From Lactobacillus amylovorus DSM 20531 (GTDB taxonomy: Bacteria > Bacillota > Bacilli > Lactobacillales > Lactobacillaceae), in the NCBI RefSeq assembly GCF_002706375.1, contig NZ_CP017706.1, positions 1,798,001 to 1,862,000 of the forward strand: 64,000 nt of DNA. Direction: 5' to 3'. The position numbers and the translations under genes were made by a program. This document shows positions 22,027-30,048 of this stretch, piece after piece; the stretch's first letter is position 1, and each line of letters opens with the position of its first letter. The notes beneath the pieces were generated by a model. It had not been told where the DNA came from. It made no database searches and worked only from the letters and a program-made list of their open reading frames with translations.

Positions 22027-23399
22027 GAAACTGTCAAATAGTTTGTGTAAATAGATCTTTCTCGTAAATTGATTTTTTAATTTTTTCTTAGTCAAAGTAG
22101 GATTCCAATGTATCCTGCACTTGGCCGAAGCCTTTATGGATTCGGTTGAAGTAGCGATCATTGTAGCTTATTGCCTGAATGCCAATGAAAGTATCAAGTG
22201 ACTGCTCGCTTGGAAACTCTGCTTTGGGCTTTGCCTTGCGTTTAACGACATTGTTAAAGGATTCAATCATGTTGGTGGAATAGATTGAGGGTCTGATCTG
22301 TTTGGGATAGTTGTAAAAGACCAATAGATCAGGCTCAATGTCTTTTAGATTCCTAATGACATGATTGTATGCCTTGTTCCATTTGTCATAGAATGCATGA
22401 AGAGTTTGTACAGCGGCTGTCTTGTTAGGCTGCCTATGAATCTGCTTGAAATCGTTCATGATTGTCTCACGATCGTCAACACGCACTTTATTGCAAATAT
22501 TGCGCATGACATGAACCAGGCAGCGCTGAAAATGTGCTTTGGGATAAGTCTTTGCCAGAGCTGTTTTCATGCCGACAACACCGTCAGACAAGAAAAGCTC
22601 GACTTGCTTCAAACCCCGCGATCTCATGTTTTGAAGCATTTCAGTCCAAACTTCGACGTTTTCGCTGGGTGCTATGCAGTAGTCGATTACTTCTTTATGG
22701 CCATTGGGCATGATGCCGATGGCAATATAGACGGCTTCACGCTCAAACGTTTCTCGGCACAGCGGAAGATACGTTGCGTCAAGATAAACGCAAAAGAACC
22801 TGTCGCTAAGCTTGCGTTTGTGATAGGCTTCAACCTTTGGAATCATTTGCTTGGAAATATTTGATACCTGAGCCGGACTGTAATGGCTGCCGTACATCTT
22901 TTCAATCAGATCGGCTATTTCTCTGGTAGTGACGCCTTTGGCATAAAGCTTGATAATCATGCTTTCCAGGACGTCCGAGTGCTGCTTGTAGTCAGGCAGA
23001 GTGTGCTGATGAAATTCGCCGTTTCTGTCTCTGGGAACCTGAATTTCGATCTGGCCAAACTGCGTATCAACCTTGCGATAATAGATGCCGTTTCTGGAAT
23101 TGCCAGAGTTCCATCCGCTTTTTGCATAAGGATCATAGCCTAAAAAGGCAGTCAATTCAGCTTCAAGCAATTGATTAACTGCAGATTGAATTTCCTTGCG
23201 CAAAAAATCATTAACTTTGTCTTGATTATTGGAGTGCTTGAGCCATATTTTTGGTAAAATCATTCATGAAGGAGTTCTTCTTTCTGTATGTTGTTTTTTT
23301 GTTCAATCCAATCATACGAGAAAGGAACTCCTTTTTCTAATATTTTCAGAAATTAATTTAAGGAATCATTCATCCTTACACAAACTATTTTACAGTCCC
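22027..23399 (-). mobile_element. IS256-family insertion sequence (IS1201-like)
   Basis: 1373 bp with imperfect inverted ends sharing ACTGT-AAATAGTTTGTGTAA, flanked by an 8-bp target duplication GACTAATA (22019-22026 and 23400-23407). The left duplication includes the bglA stop codon, so bglA keeps its natural end. Length, 8-bp duplication and transposase place it in the IS256 family; IS1201 of L. helveticus is a known relative of similar size. Confidence 0.92.
22088..23263 (-). CDS. IS256-family (mutator-type) transposase
   Basis: 391 aa, full length. The catalytic acidic residues are visible in FFCVYLDATYLPL, ELFLSDGVVGMKTAL (Asp) and IYSTNMIESFNN (Glu of the DDE set). The ACLVHxxRN-like region reads RCLVHVMRNI. 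It starts at ATG 23263 with AAGGAG-like sequence in the inverted-repeat-proximal leader. No disruption seen, so the element may be active. Confidence 0.93.
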   Translation of the reverse strand: MILPKIWLKHSNNQDKVNDFLRKEIQSAVNQLLEAELTAFLGYDPYAKSGWNSGNSRNGIYYRKVDTQFGQIEIQVPRDRNGEFHQHTLPDYKQHSDVLESMIIKLYAKGVTTREIADLIEKMYGSHYSPAQVSNISKQMIPKVEAYHKRKLSDRFFCVYLDATYLPLCRETFEREAVYIAIGIMPNGHKEVIDYCIAPSENVEVWTEMLQNMRSRGLKQVELFLSDGVVGMKTALAKTYPKAHFQRCLVHVMRNICNKVRVDDRETIMNDFKQIHRQPNKTAAVQTLHAFYDKWNKAYNHVIRNLKDIEPDLLVFYNYPKQIRPSIYSTNMIESFNNVVKRKAKPKAEFPSEQSLDTFIGIQAISYNDRYFNRIHKGFGQVQDTLESYFD

Positions 23400-23420
23400 G
23401 ACTAATAAGATAACTAAAAT

Positions 23421-23450
23421 AAAAAGAGATGACTTGATCATCTCTTTTTT
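23421..23450 (+). terminator. Original bglA terminator, now downstream of the IS256 copy
   Basis: Arms AAAAAGAGATGA and TCATCTCTTTTTT around CTTGA. Before the IS insertion it lay about 20 bp after the bglA stop. Confidence 0.88.
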
Positions 23451-23544
23451 GTATAGGCAATAATTGTGAAAGAATGTCAATATACCATATGAAATTCAAA
23501 AGTGTATAATTAATTCTATATTATTTTATATAGGAGTTGACATT

Positions 23545-24492
23545 TTGAATAGAAAACACAAAAAAGTTTGGTGGATAGTAGGGATAGTTGTTGCAGTCCT
23601 GGTCGTCTTAATTGGAGTAGGAGAAGCATACTTTTTCAATGTTGCTTTTGTACCAGGTGAAAAAAGCGTGTTGAATAAATATTCCAGCAAGCAAAAGAAG
23701 GATCCGTTAGCACAAAATAAGAAATGGTATGCTAAAGCTAAAAAAGAACACTGGTATATGAAATCCGCTTCTTCAAATTATCGTCTTGATGCCAATTATA
23801 TTCCAGAAAAGAATTCAAATAAGACTGCAGTCTTGTTGCATGGATTTGGCAACAATAAAGACACAATGGCACCATATGCAGCAATGTTTCATCAACTAGG
23901 CTACAATGTTTTAATTCCAGATGCTCGTGCTCATGGTCAAAGTCAGGGTAAATATATTGGTTATGGTTGGCCTGAAAAGTACGACGTTCGAAAATGGGTT
24001 AAAAAGGACTTAGCTAAAAAGGGTAAAAAACAGAAAATCGTGATCTTCGGTGTAAGTATGGGTGGCGCGACTGCTATGATGACAAGTGGTATCAAGATGC
24101 CTAAACAAGTTAAAGCTTATGTTGAAGACTGTGGTTATTCGAGTGTTAAATCTGAATTCTTGTATGAAGCAAAAGATTTATACAATATGCCTAGCGCAGT
24201 TGCTAGTGGTGCGGTTGATCTCTTAAGCGGGATAAGTAAAGCTAACCTTGGCTTTTATTTAGGGGATGCATCTGCAGTCAACCAACTCAAGAAGAATAAA
24301 CAACCAATGCTGTTTATTCATGGCGGTAAGGATAACTTTGTACCAACTAAGATGGTCTATCAAAACTATCAGGCAAAAAATGGTCCTAAGGAATTATGGA
24401 TTGCTAAAAAAGCAGCACATGCGCGTTCATTTGAAACTTATCCGCAAGAATTTAAAGCTCATGTAGCTAAGTTTTTGAATAAATATATTTAG
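23545..24492 (+). CDS. Membrane-anchored alpha/beta hydrolase
   Basis: A 315-aa protein with a basic N-terminus and one hydrophobic helix (residues ~8-30), then an extracytoplasmic alpha/beta-hydrolase fold: oxyanion HGFGNNKDT, nucleophile elbow FGVSMGGATAM, the Asp region HGGKDNFVP and the catalytic His in KKAAHARSF. Basic-rich sequence after the anchor fits a surface location. Substrate unknown; relatives are called cell-surface hydrolases. Start TTG 23545 is supported by TAGGAG 8 bases upstream. A TATAAT at 23505-23510 is the likely -10. Confidence 0.88.
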   Translation: MNRKHKKVWWIVGIVVAVLVVLIGVGEAYFFNVAFVPGEKSVLNKYSSKQKKDPLAQNKKWYAKAKKEHWYMKSASSNYRLDANYIPEKNSNKTAVLLHGFGNNKDTMAPYAAMFHQLGYNVLIPDARAHGQSQGKYIGYGWPEKYDVRKWVKKDLAKKGKKQKIVIFGVSMGGATAMMTSGIKMPKQVKAYVEDCGYSSVKSEFLYEAKDLYNMPSAVASGAVDLLSGISKANLGFYLGDASAVNQLKKNKQPMLFIHGGKDNFVPTKMVYQNYQAKNGPKELWIAKKAAHARSFETYPQEFKAHVAKFLNKYI

Positions 24493-24497
24493 AAAAT

Positions 24498-24534
24498 AAA
24501 AAATCATTAGATCAAGATGATCTAATGATTTTTT
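24498..24534. terminator. Bidirectional terminator between the hydrolase and the permease
   Basis: Perfect inverted repeat with arms AAAATCATTAGATCA and TGATCTAATGATTTT, with A and T runs on both sides, between convergent genes. Confidence 0.9.
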
Positions 24535-24548
24535 ATCTATTCTATTTA

Positions 24549-26174
24549 TTATTTAGTAGCGTTTTGTGGTTTTCTGCGACCAACGAGCCAAGTAGCAATC
24601 AGGGCAAGAATAGCTTCAACAATAATCATCGTAATTCTCATAGGAATCTTTGTACTGCCAAGCCATACATCAAGAATGATAGAACCGATAATTAAAATTC
24701 CCATCCAAATCCATTGTGATTTGTCAAAGGCAATACCGTATTCTTCTTCACGACGTCTAATACCTGGCAAAATTGCACCCAAACCGATCAGTACGATTAC
24801 GGCTACAATGTTGATGATCAATTCGTACCACCAAAGGCCACTGCCTTGCTTAACATCTTGTGGTGCAAAACCAAGGATGGTTGCTACGGCAGTAACAACT
24901 AACAAGGCAAGACCAACAAGCCAAGCAAGTTTATCGTTTTTAATGTAGACATATTTTGATGGGTACTTCTTTGAGTTCTTTCTCACTCTCATGAATGAGT
25001 AAAAGATCCAGCAGGTAACACCTGGTGAAACGATTGAGTTCAAGTTAAGCAACCAGTTGAAGATATCGTTCATGTCAGGTAAGAAGATACCTAAGATCAT
25101 GATGAATGATGAAAGGGCAACAGTTAAGATGTAACCGTTAATTGGTAAGCCGTTTTTGTCCTTCTTACGTAAGAACTTAGGCATGTACTTATCACCAGTG
25201 TCGGAGATAAGCATTCTAGTCATGGCATCAAGCAATACGGCAACCAAGGCACAGTTGAACAATAATGATGTCCAAGCCCAGAGGTAAAGCAAGAATTTAC
25301 CCATACCAAATTGTTTACCAACCATGTCGAATACGTAGTAAGCACCGTTCATCTTCAAGTCGTTTGGAATGTGGTATGCGTCAAAGTAGATACCAAGTGC
25401 AAATGAACCAAGGATAGTTAAGAAAGCAGTCATGATAGCTAAAGTAATCATTGCCTTAGGGAAGTCTGATTTAGGTTTCTTCATCTTAGTTACATATGGT
25501 GCAACCAGTTCACACCCGTTCATGGCATAGATTAACATTCCGACGGTTGACCAGTAGTGCAAGTCGAATTTAGGAATGATTGTGTGCCAAGTAAATGGTT
25601 GGGTAGCCATGTGACCGCCTGATTTTGCCAAACCAACAAAGGCAAGGAAAACAAACAAGACAGTCATAATAACCATCAACCCACCACCAATACTGGAAAG
25701 GAATTCCATTGAGTTGGCAAAGTGGTGTTCAACGATAATGAAAACAATGAACACAACGAAAGTCAAAGCAGCAAACATGGTAGTAGGAATTTTATCTTGG
25801 AATCCCTTTGAACCGGTTAATGCCCAACCTAGATCGACAATGATTTCGTTAGCGGAGTCTACAGCATAAGGAATTGAGGCTGCCCAGTATGTCCAAGCAG
25901 TGAAGTAACCTAAAAATTCTCCGTCAGTACCGCGGACCCATGATGAAAGTCCACCACCTTCTTCACTAAACGTAGAACCTAATTGTCCTACCATTAATGA
26001 GTAAGGTGTTACATAAAGCAAACACATGATAATCCAAGAGGTGATAACTGGCATCCCTTGGTTTTGGAAGTTGTACATGATATCGTCCAAGCCGATAACA
26101 GTACAAAGTGCCATCAAGGTCAAAACAGGCCAAGTGATGGCTTTCATTTTATTTGTTGATGTTAAATCGTCCAA
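24549..26174 (-). CDS. APC-superfamily amino-acid permease
   Basis: A 541-aa polytopic membrane protein with about 12-14 transmembrane helices. It has the N-terminal APC region (VIGLDDIMYNF in place of the usual glycine-rich helix 1) and FSEEGGGLSSWVRG, which resembles the glutamate/GABA-antiporter and yeeF-type branches. A long C-terminus with two more helices ends RRKPQNATK. Substrate cannot be set from sequence. The start is TTG at 26174 with AGAAGGA about 10 bases away. The upstream region has an AAACGCTTT core resembling a weak cre near 26330-26345. Confidence 0.87.
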   Translation of the reverse strand: MDDLTSTNKMKAITWPVLTLMALCTVIGLDDIMYNFQNQGMPVITSWIIMCLLYVTPYSLMVGQLGSTFSEEGGGLSSWVRGTDGEFLGYFTAWTYWAASIPYAVDSANEIIVDLGWALTGSKGFQDKIPTTMFAALTFVVFIVFIIVEHHFANSMEFLSSIGGGLMVIMTVLFVFLAFVGLAKSGGHMATQPFTWHTIIPKFDLHYWSTVGMLIYAMNGCELVAPYVTKMKKPKSDFPKAMITLAIMTAFLTILGSFALGIYFDAYHIPNDLKMNGAYYVFDMVGKQFGMGKFLLYLWAWTSLLFNCALVAVLLDAMTRMLISDTGDKYMPKFLRKKDKNGLPINGYILTVALSSFIMILGIFLPDMNDIFNWLLNLNSIVSPGVTCWIFYSFMRVRKNSKKYPSKYVYIKNDKLAWLVGLALLVVTAVATILGFAPQDVKQGSGLWWYELIINIVAVIVLIGLGAILPGIRRREEEYGIAFDKSQWIWMGILIIGSIILDVWLGSTKIPMRITMIIVEAILALIATWLVGRRKPQNATK

Positions 26175-26361
26175 GTAATTTTCATCCTTCTCTATATCTA
26201 AATCTAAAAATTATTTACTCCCACTAGATAGACGAAAATACCGGCGATTTATTTTTAAATTTTTCGCGCATTCGGTCTCCTCTCTTGTTACAACTATAAA
26301 TTTTACCTACAAATCACTATTAGGACCAGTGTAAAACGCTTTCCATTTTTTATTTAGAACG

Positions 26362-26389
26362 TTACTTATTTAATGTAAGTAAGTATAAT
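26362..26389 (+). promoter_or_regulatory. Palindromic operator candidate beside a TATAAT box
   Basis: Seven-base arms TTACTTA and TAAGTAA separated by 7 bp (26362-26382), touching TATAAT at 26384-26389, about 55 bp before the small gene at 26444. A repressor site for the peptide/S14 unit is plausible; the regulator is unknown. Confidence 0.45.
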
Positions 26390-26443
26390 AAAACTAACAA
26401 AAAGTAAGAAAAATAAAAATGAAAATGAAAGGGGAGGATGCTA

Positions 26444-26545
26444 ATGAACGCTCAATTTATTGCAATCGGTATTATTTTTGTAGGCTTGTATTTCTTAACT
26501 AAGGAGAAGAAGCTTGCTGTAGAAAGAGTTAGAAAGCATAGATAG
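26444..26545 (+). CDS. Small single-helix membrane peptide, 33 aa
   Basis: ATG 26444 is preceded by a perfect GGGGAGG site. The product has a short polar start (MNAQ), one hydrophobic helix (residues 5-18, [14 protein letters not shown]) and a strongly basic tail ([14 protein letters not shown]). The ribosome site and amphipathic layout support a real gene, though it is too short for homology by eye. It lies 8 bp before the S14 paralogue and is probably cotranscribed. Function unknown. Confidence 0.65.
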   Translation: MNAQFIAIGIIFVGLYFLTKEKKLAVERVRKHR

Positions 26546-26553
26546 AGTTTTTT

Positions 26554-26727
26554 ATGGCAAAAACATCACAAATTATTCGTAATAAAAAAGTAGCAAAATT
26601 TTCAACTAGAGAATACACTCGCTGTGAGCGCTGCGGTCGACCACATTCTGTTTACCGTAAATTTGGTCTTTGCAGAGAATTGGCTCACAAGGGTCAACTT
26701 CCTGGTGTTAAGAAAGCTAGTTGGTAA
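26554..26727 (+). CDS. rpsN: Ribosomal protein S14 (type Z-like), internally shortened
   Basis: 57 aa. The sequence follows zinc-type S14 closely ([41 protein letters not shown]), but four residues are missing where the family reads [13 protein letters not shown]; here it is CRELAHKGQ. The first CxxC pair (24, 27) remains, and the second pair is reduced to one Cys (40), so the four-Cys zinc site is incomplete. Zinc-type S14 normally sits in the spc ribosomal operon, so this isolated copy is likely a paralogue rather than the main S14. The ribosome site is weak and it may rely on coupling to the 33-aa gene. Functional status uncertain. Confidence 0.75.
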   Translation: MAKTSQIIRNKKVAKFSTREYTRCERCGRPHSVYRKFGLCRELAHKGQLPGVKKASW

Positions 26728-26737
26728 AATTTACAGC

Positions 26738-26767
26738 AGGTTTGAATAATGATTCAGGTCTTTTTTG
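26738..26767 (+). terminator. Terminator after the S14 paralogue
   Basis: Arms AGGTTTGAAT and ATTCAGGTCT (with G-T pairs) around AATG, followed by T6. Confidence 0.7.
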
Positions 26768-26857
26768 TTAAGATTTATTTTTTCTTATTAAATTAACAGC
26801 ATTATTTTTGGTAAAGTAAAAACAAAACTGAATGAGATTGGATAGGGAAAGATTTTA

Positions 26858-27379
26858 ATGAATAAATTTAACTTTACTAAATGGGAAAAAATATTCTTAG
26901 TGTTGGCTTTCTTAGTTATCTTGATGCTGTTTGTTTCAAGTTCAATGACGTATCAGCAACAAGAGCTTCATGAAGGAGTCATGAATAAGCGATTTGGCTG
27001 GTTAGAAAATATTGTTGCCGGTTGGAATTTTACTTATGGCGGACGCGTGCATAATGTTCAAGTAGACGGCAGAGCTGGGCTTGCTCAATTCGTTTTACGG
27101 AAGATGGCACACTTTGGTTCTTATTTCTTGCTAGGTGGTTTCGGCTATTTAGGGATGCGTCGCATTTTTAAGATTAAATGGGTTGCCCCGATTTTAACTT
27201 GGTTTATCACGATTGCATTAGCTGCATTTGATGAATATCACCAATTTTTAACAGGTGATCGTACTCCTAGTGTGCACGACGTAATGCTTGATGGAGCAGG
27301 AGCTCTGTGTGCGATTCTTTTAGTAATGCTAATCCTCTTTATTAGGAATAAACATCTTGCCAAGAAAAAATCAGTTTAA
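26858..27379 (+). CDS. VanZ-family membrane protein
   Basis: A 173-aa integral membrane protein with four hydrophobic segments and the VanZ family hallmarks KMAHFGSYFLLG and DEYHQFLTGDRTPSVHDVMLDGAGA. VanZ gives low-level teicoplanin resistance in enterococci, but the housekeeping role of the many VanZ-like proteins is unsettled. Single gene. A second VanZ-like protein is at 46371. Confidence 0.85.
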   Translation: MNKFNFTKWEKIFLVLAFLVILMLFVSSSMTYQQQELHEGVMNKRFGWLENIVAGWNFTYGGRVHNVQVDGRAGLAQFVLRKMAHFGSYFLLGGFGYLGMRRIFKIKWVAPILTWFITIALAAFDEYHQFLTGDRTPSVHDVMLDGAGALCAILLVMLILFIRNKHLAKKKSV

Positions 27380-27383
27380 ATAT

Positions 27384-27411
27384 TTGACACCATTGAATTT
27401 CTTAGTACTGT
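27384..27411 (+). promoter_or_regulatory. Candidate yebC promoter
   Basis: A consensus -35 TTGACA (27384-27389), with TACTGT 16 bp downstream (27406-27411) as a weak -10, about 50 bp before the yebC start. Confidence 0.4.
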
Positions 27412-27463
27412 GAGTTAAGATAATAACGTTAATTAATATTAGAAAAAAGAAAGAAGGATCCTT

Positions 27464-28192
27464 ATGTCAGGACATTCAAAATGGCACAATATTCAAGGCC
27501 GCAAGAATGCGCAAGACGCAAAGAGAGGTAAAATTTTCCAAAAGTTATCTCGTGAAATTTACATGGCTGCAAAGAGTGGTGGTCCTGATCCTGATGGGAA
27601 TCCTACATTACGTATGGTAATTGATAAGGCACGTTCAAACAACATGCCTAAGGATAACATCAAGCGTGCGATCAAGAAGGCCGAAGGTGGATCAGAAGAA
27701 CATTACGACGAAATCACTTACGAAGGCTACGCTCCAGGTGGTGTTGCTGTCTTTGTAGAAGCATTGACTGACAACAAGAACCGTACTGCTTCAGATGTTC
27801 GTGTTGCATTCACTCGTAATGGTGGATCACTTGGTGCTACTGGTTCAGTTGCATACATGTTTGACCGTAAAGGCTACATCGTAATTGACCGTTCAACTAC
27901 TGATGCTGATGAAGATCAAATGTTGCTTGATGTTATGAATGCTGGTGGTGACGACTTACAAACCAGTGATGATGCATACGAAATCTACACTGATCCTAAG
28001 GAATTCGCAGCAGTTCGTGACGCTCTTATCAAGGACGGCTACAAGCTTGCTGATGCTGAGTTAACTATGATTCCACAAAACACCACTCCTGTTCCAGCAG
28101 ATAAGAAGGAACAATTTGAACACTTAGTTGATGCTTTGGAAGACAACGACGACGTTCAAAATGTTTACACTGCTGCAGCTGATGAAGACTAA
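27464..28192 (+). CDS. YebC/PmpR-family DNA-binding regulator or translation factor
   Basis: 242 aa, normal length, with the family start [20 protein letters not shown], the RAIKKAEGG segment and GPGGVAVxVE-like [16 protein letters not shown]. Long described as a transcription regulator (PmpR); recent work on relatives points to a role in translation through proline-rich stretches. Start ATG 27464 behind AGAAGGA. In lactobacilli it precedes the comG operon, as here. Its terminator has been split by the IS4-family element. Confidence 0.92.
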   Translation: MSGHSKWHNIQGRKNAQDAKRGKIFQKLSREIYMAAKSGGPDPDGNPTLRMVIDKARSNNMPKDNIKRAIKKAEGGSEEHYDEITYEGYAPGGVAVFVEALTDNKNRTASDVRVAFTRNGGSLGATGSVAYMFDRKGYIVIDRSTTDADEDQMLLDVMNAGGDDLQTSDDAYEIYTDPKEFAAVRDALIKDGYKLADAELTMIPQNTTPVPADKKEQFEHLVDALEDNDDVQNVYTAAADED

Positions 28193-28203
28193 TTAAAATA
28201 AAA

Positions 28204-28223
28204 GATAGCTTAGTCCTAGTGAC
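28204..28223 (+). terminator. Left half of the yebC terminator, split by the IS4 element
   Basis: GATAGCTTAGTC plus the duplicated GTCCTAGTGAC. The right half GACTGAGCTAT and T7 is at 29891-29907. Joined with one target copy, arms ATAGCTTAGTC and GACTGAGCTAT pair over 11 bp (one G-T) around a CTAGT loop. Confidence 0.8.
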
Positions 28224-28269
28224 CAATGTCATTAAGTTAAGACATTGACTAATCTGATGACACTTTTTG

Positions 28270-28311
28270 AGACATTTATCGAATTATTTTATTTGATAAA
28301 TGTCTTTTTTT
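28270..28311 (+). terminator. Terminator inside the IS4 right end (plus strand)
   Basis: Arms AGACATTTATC and GATAAATGTCT followed by T7 on the plus strand. It would stop yebC transcripts that have lost their own terminator and prevent antisense transcription of the transposase. Confidence 0.85.
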
Positions 28312-28354
28312 GATAGCACAAATAAGCCATCTTAAGATAGCCGTTTAAATTAGT

Positions 28355-29725
28355 TCAAGCTGCTAGACGATAAGGAAAGCCAACTACTAATTTAACTTTT
28401 AGATTTCGTTTATCTTTTCTTCCTGGTCGAATGGGCGTTAAATAAAATGCCACATCTAGCAGTAATTGTGTGAAGTTTTTATCTGAATTATCACTTATAC
28501 TAAAATATCGTCGCCAGATACAACAGGCCATTTTAAAATCTATTTGATATTGATATTTTCCCTGAGTATACGGTTTTGAGCTCGCAATTATTGATAAACT
28601 CACGGCATTATACATTGCAAAATGGGCGTATATTTCCATATAAACAAATTGATCTTTTTTAGAATGAAACTGTATGCCGCTTAAGTCATATTTAAGCTCC
28701 CTAAAAGAAGTTTCTATTCCCCAGCGAAGATGATAGATCTCTTTCATTCTAGCTAAAGGATATTCATTTCGATCTAAATTGGTGATGAGGACTTCCCACT
28801 CATCGTCTGAACCTGGTGGATTGATTCTAAACTTACAAACTCTAAATCTAACATCACACATATCCTCAAAATCCCAGCGTTGATCTCTGGTATTTTTAGA
28901 ACGAACAGCTTTATAGTGATGCTTTTTGTGAAGAATCAGGTGAAGAAACTTTTCTGTATCTTTATGGGTGACATAATAATAATGTGACGAAGTTACTCTG
29001 CATGATAAGTCAATATCGTATTCATGATTCGACATAGCTACAATTTCTTTAAAAGCACCATCTCCGGATTTTGATCGCATAACATAGTGGCAATGTTTTA
29101 ATCGATTGCAATTTTCAATTAAATTAAAGCTAATGTAGCCACGATCCATCAGGACTAGAAAATCTTTTTCTTGCTGGGCTAATTTCTTTATCATGGTTAA
29201 AGCTGCCTCACGTTCATCCATTTTTTGTCTAGGTTGGATAACCATGTCTAAATATAATTTATTCAAAACATCATAAAAAGCGTTTACATGTATCTGGCAA
29301 TATTTTCTACCATCTTTGCCTTGAAAAATATTCTTTGATTTTGGATTAAAAGGCTGATCAAAATCGGAACCATCAATCGCTACAACTAAGTATTTGTCAT
29401 CTAGTAATTGCGGTGCATTGTTTGCCTGACTAAGCTCAGCCATAATTTCTTTAAAGCATTCAGGCTTTAATTTAGCCTTTTGTTGTTCAAAAGCCGAAGC
29501 AGTCATTCTAGAATTTATGTCAGGAAAAGCATGAAAAATTTCCGAATTCAGGCTGCCAGCTCCCATGTTAAGAATTAACTTAATCAAATCAGTGGAATTG
29601 AGCTTACGACAGCGAATAAAAGCTTGATCAGATACAGAGAAATCGTGAATGTTGTCAGCGATTTTATTGATAATACTATCCATCAGCTTTAAAATATTTG
29701 AGTGAAGGGATTTCATAAGAGGCAC
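28355..29725 (-). CDS. IS4-family transposase
   Basis: 456 aa, intact. DDE region: VVAIDGSDFDQP (first Asp), FLVLMDRGYISF (second Asp) and the Y-(2)-R-(3)-E-(6)-K signature in YHLRWGIETSFRELKYDLSG, which defines IS4-type enzymes. Start ATG 29725. Nothing suggests inactivation. Confidence 0.93.
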   Translation of the reverse strand: MPLMKSLHSNILKLMDSIINKIADNIHDFSVSDQAFIRCRKLNSTDLIKLILNMGAGSLNSEIFHAFPDINSRMTASAFEQQKAKLKPECFKEIMAELSQANNAPQLLDDKYLVVAIDGSDFDQPFNPKSKNIFQGKDGRKYCQIHVNAFYDVLNKLYLDMVIQPRQKMDEREAALTMIKKLAQQEKDFLVLMDRGYISFNLIENCNRLKHCHYVMRSKSGDGAFKEIVAMSNHEYDIDLSCRVTSSHYYYVTHKDTEKFLHLILHKKHHYKAVRSKNTRDQRWDFEDMCDVRFRVCKFRINPPGSDDEWEVLITNLDRNEYPLARMKEIYHLRWGIETSFRELKYDLSGIQFHSKKDQFVYMEIYAHFAMYNAVSLSIIASSKPYTQGKYQYQIDFKMACCIWRRYFSISDNSDKNFTQLLLDVAFYLTPIRPGRKDKRNLKVKLVVGFPYRLAA

Positions 29726-29800
29726 AGCTTTCTATGAAAGACCAGATAATATGACGAAAGTGAGCAGAAGGGCAAATAAACTCTGCTTACTTTTTATTTT

Positions 29801-29838
29801 AAAAAGAAAAAAGACCGAATCAAAATGATTCGATCTTT
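29801..29838 (-). terminator. Terminator inside the IS4 left end (minus strand)
   Basis: Arms AAAGATCGAATCA and TGATTCGGTCTTT (one mismatch) followed on the minus strand by a T-rich tract, upstream of the transposase. It shields the transposase gene from outside transcription. Confidence 0.75.
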
Positions 29839-29932
29839 AAAAGCTGTCGATATAATGTCAATGTCTTAACTTAATGACATTGGTCCTAGTGACTGAGCTA
29901 TTTTTTTGTGCTCAAATTTAATAATTGCTTAA

Positions 29933-29981
29933 TTTACAAACGGCTTTAAATTAACATTTTTAGCTGTTTGTAAATTTTTTT
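29933..29981 (+). terminator. Terminator upstream of the comG operon
   Basis: Arms TTTACAAACGGCT and AGCTGTTTGTAAA (one mismatch) with T7. It lies between the split yebC terminator and comGA; it may insulate the competence operon or end a short transcript. No gene is visible before it. Confidence 0.75.
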
Positions 29982-30048
29982 ATTTTTCTCAGAAAAAAAT
30001 CGCCTTTTTTTGCGTAATAAATAGTGTGGGGTGAAAAAGGAGGTTTTT

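Larger units (their letters stand above)
28224..29882 (-). mobile_element. IS4-family insertion sequence
   Basis: 1659 bp with perfect 26-bp terminal inverted repeats. The repeat is itself palindromic (CAATGTC at one end and GACATTG at the other, 10 bp apart). An 11-bp target duplication GTCCTAGTGAC lies at 28213-28223 and 29883-29893. The target duplication is the loop and top of the yebC terminator. Both IS ends carry inward-blocking terminators (28270-28311 and 29801-29838). Confidence 0.93.

Noticed and set aside
22361..23143. Two plus-strand open frames antisense to the IS256 transposase
   Set aside because: Shadow frames of the real transposase with no ribosome sites.
29990..30048. Competence sigma/ComK box before comGA
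   Set aside because: Only a loose resemblance (GCGTAATA); no confident match to a known competence promoter.
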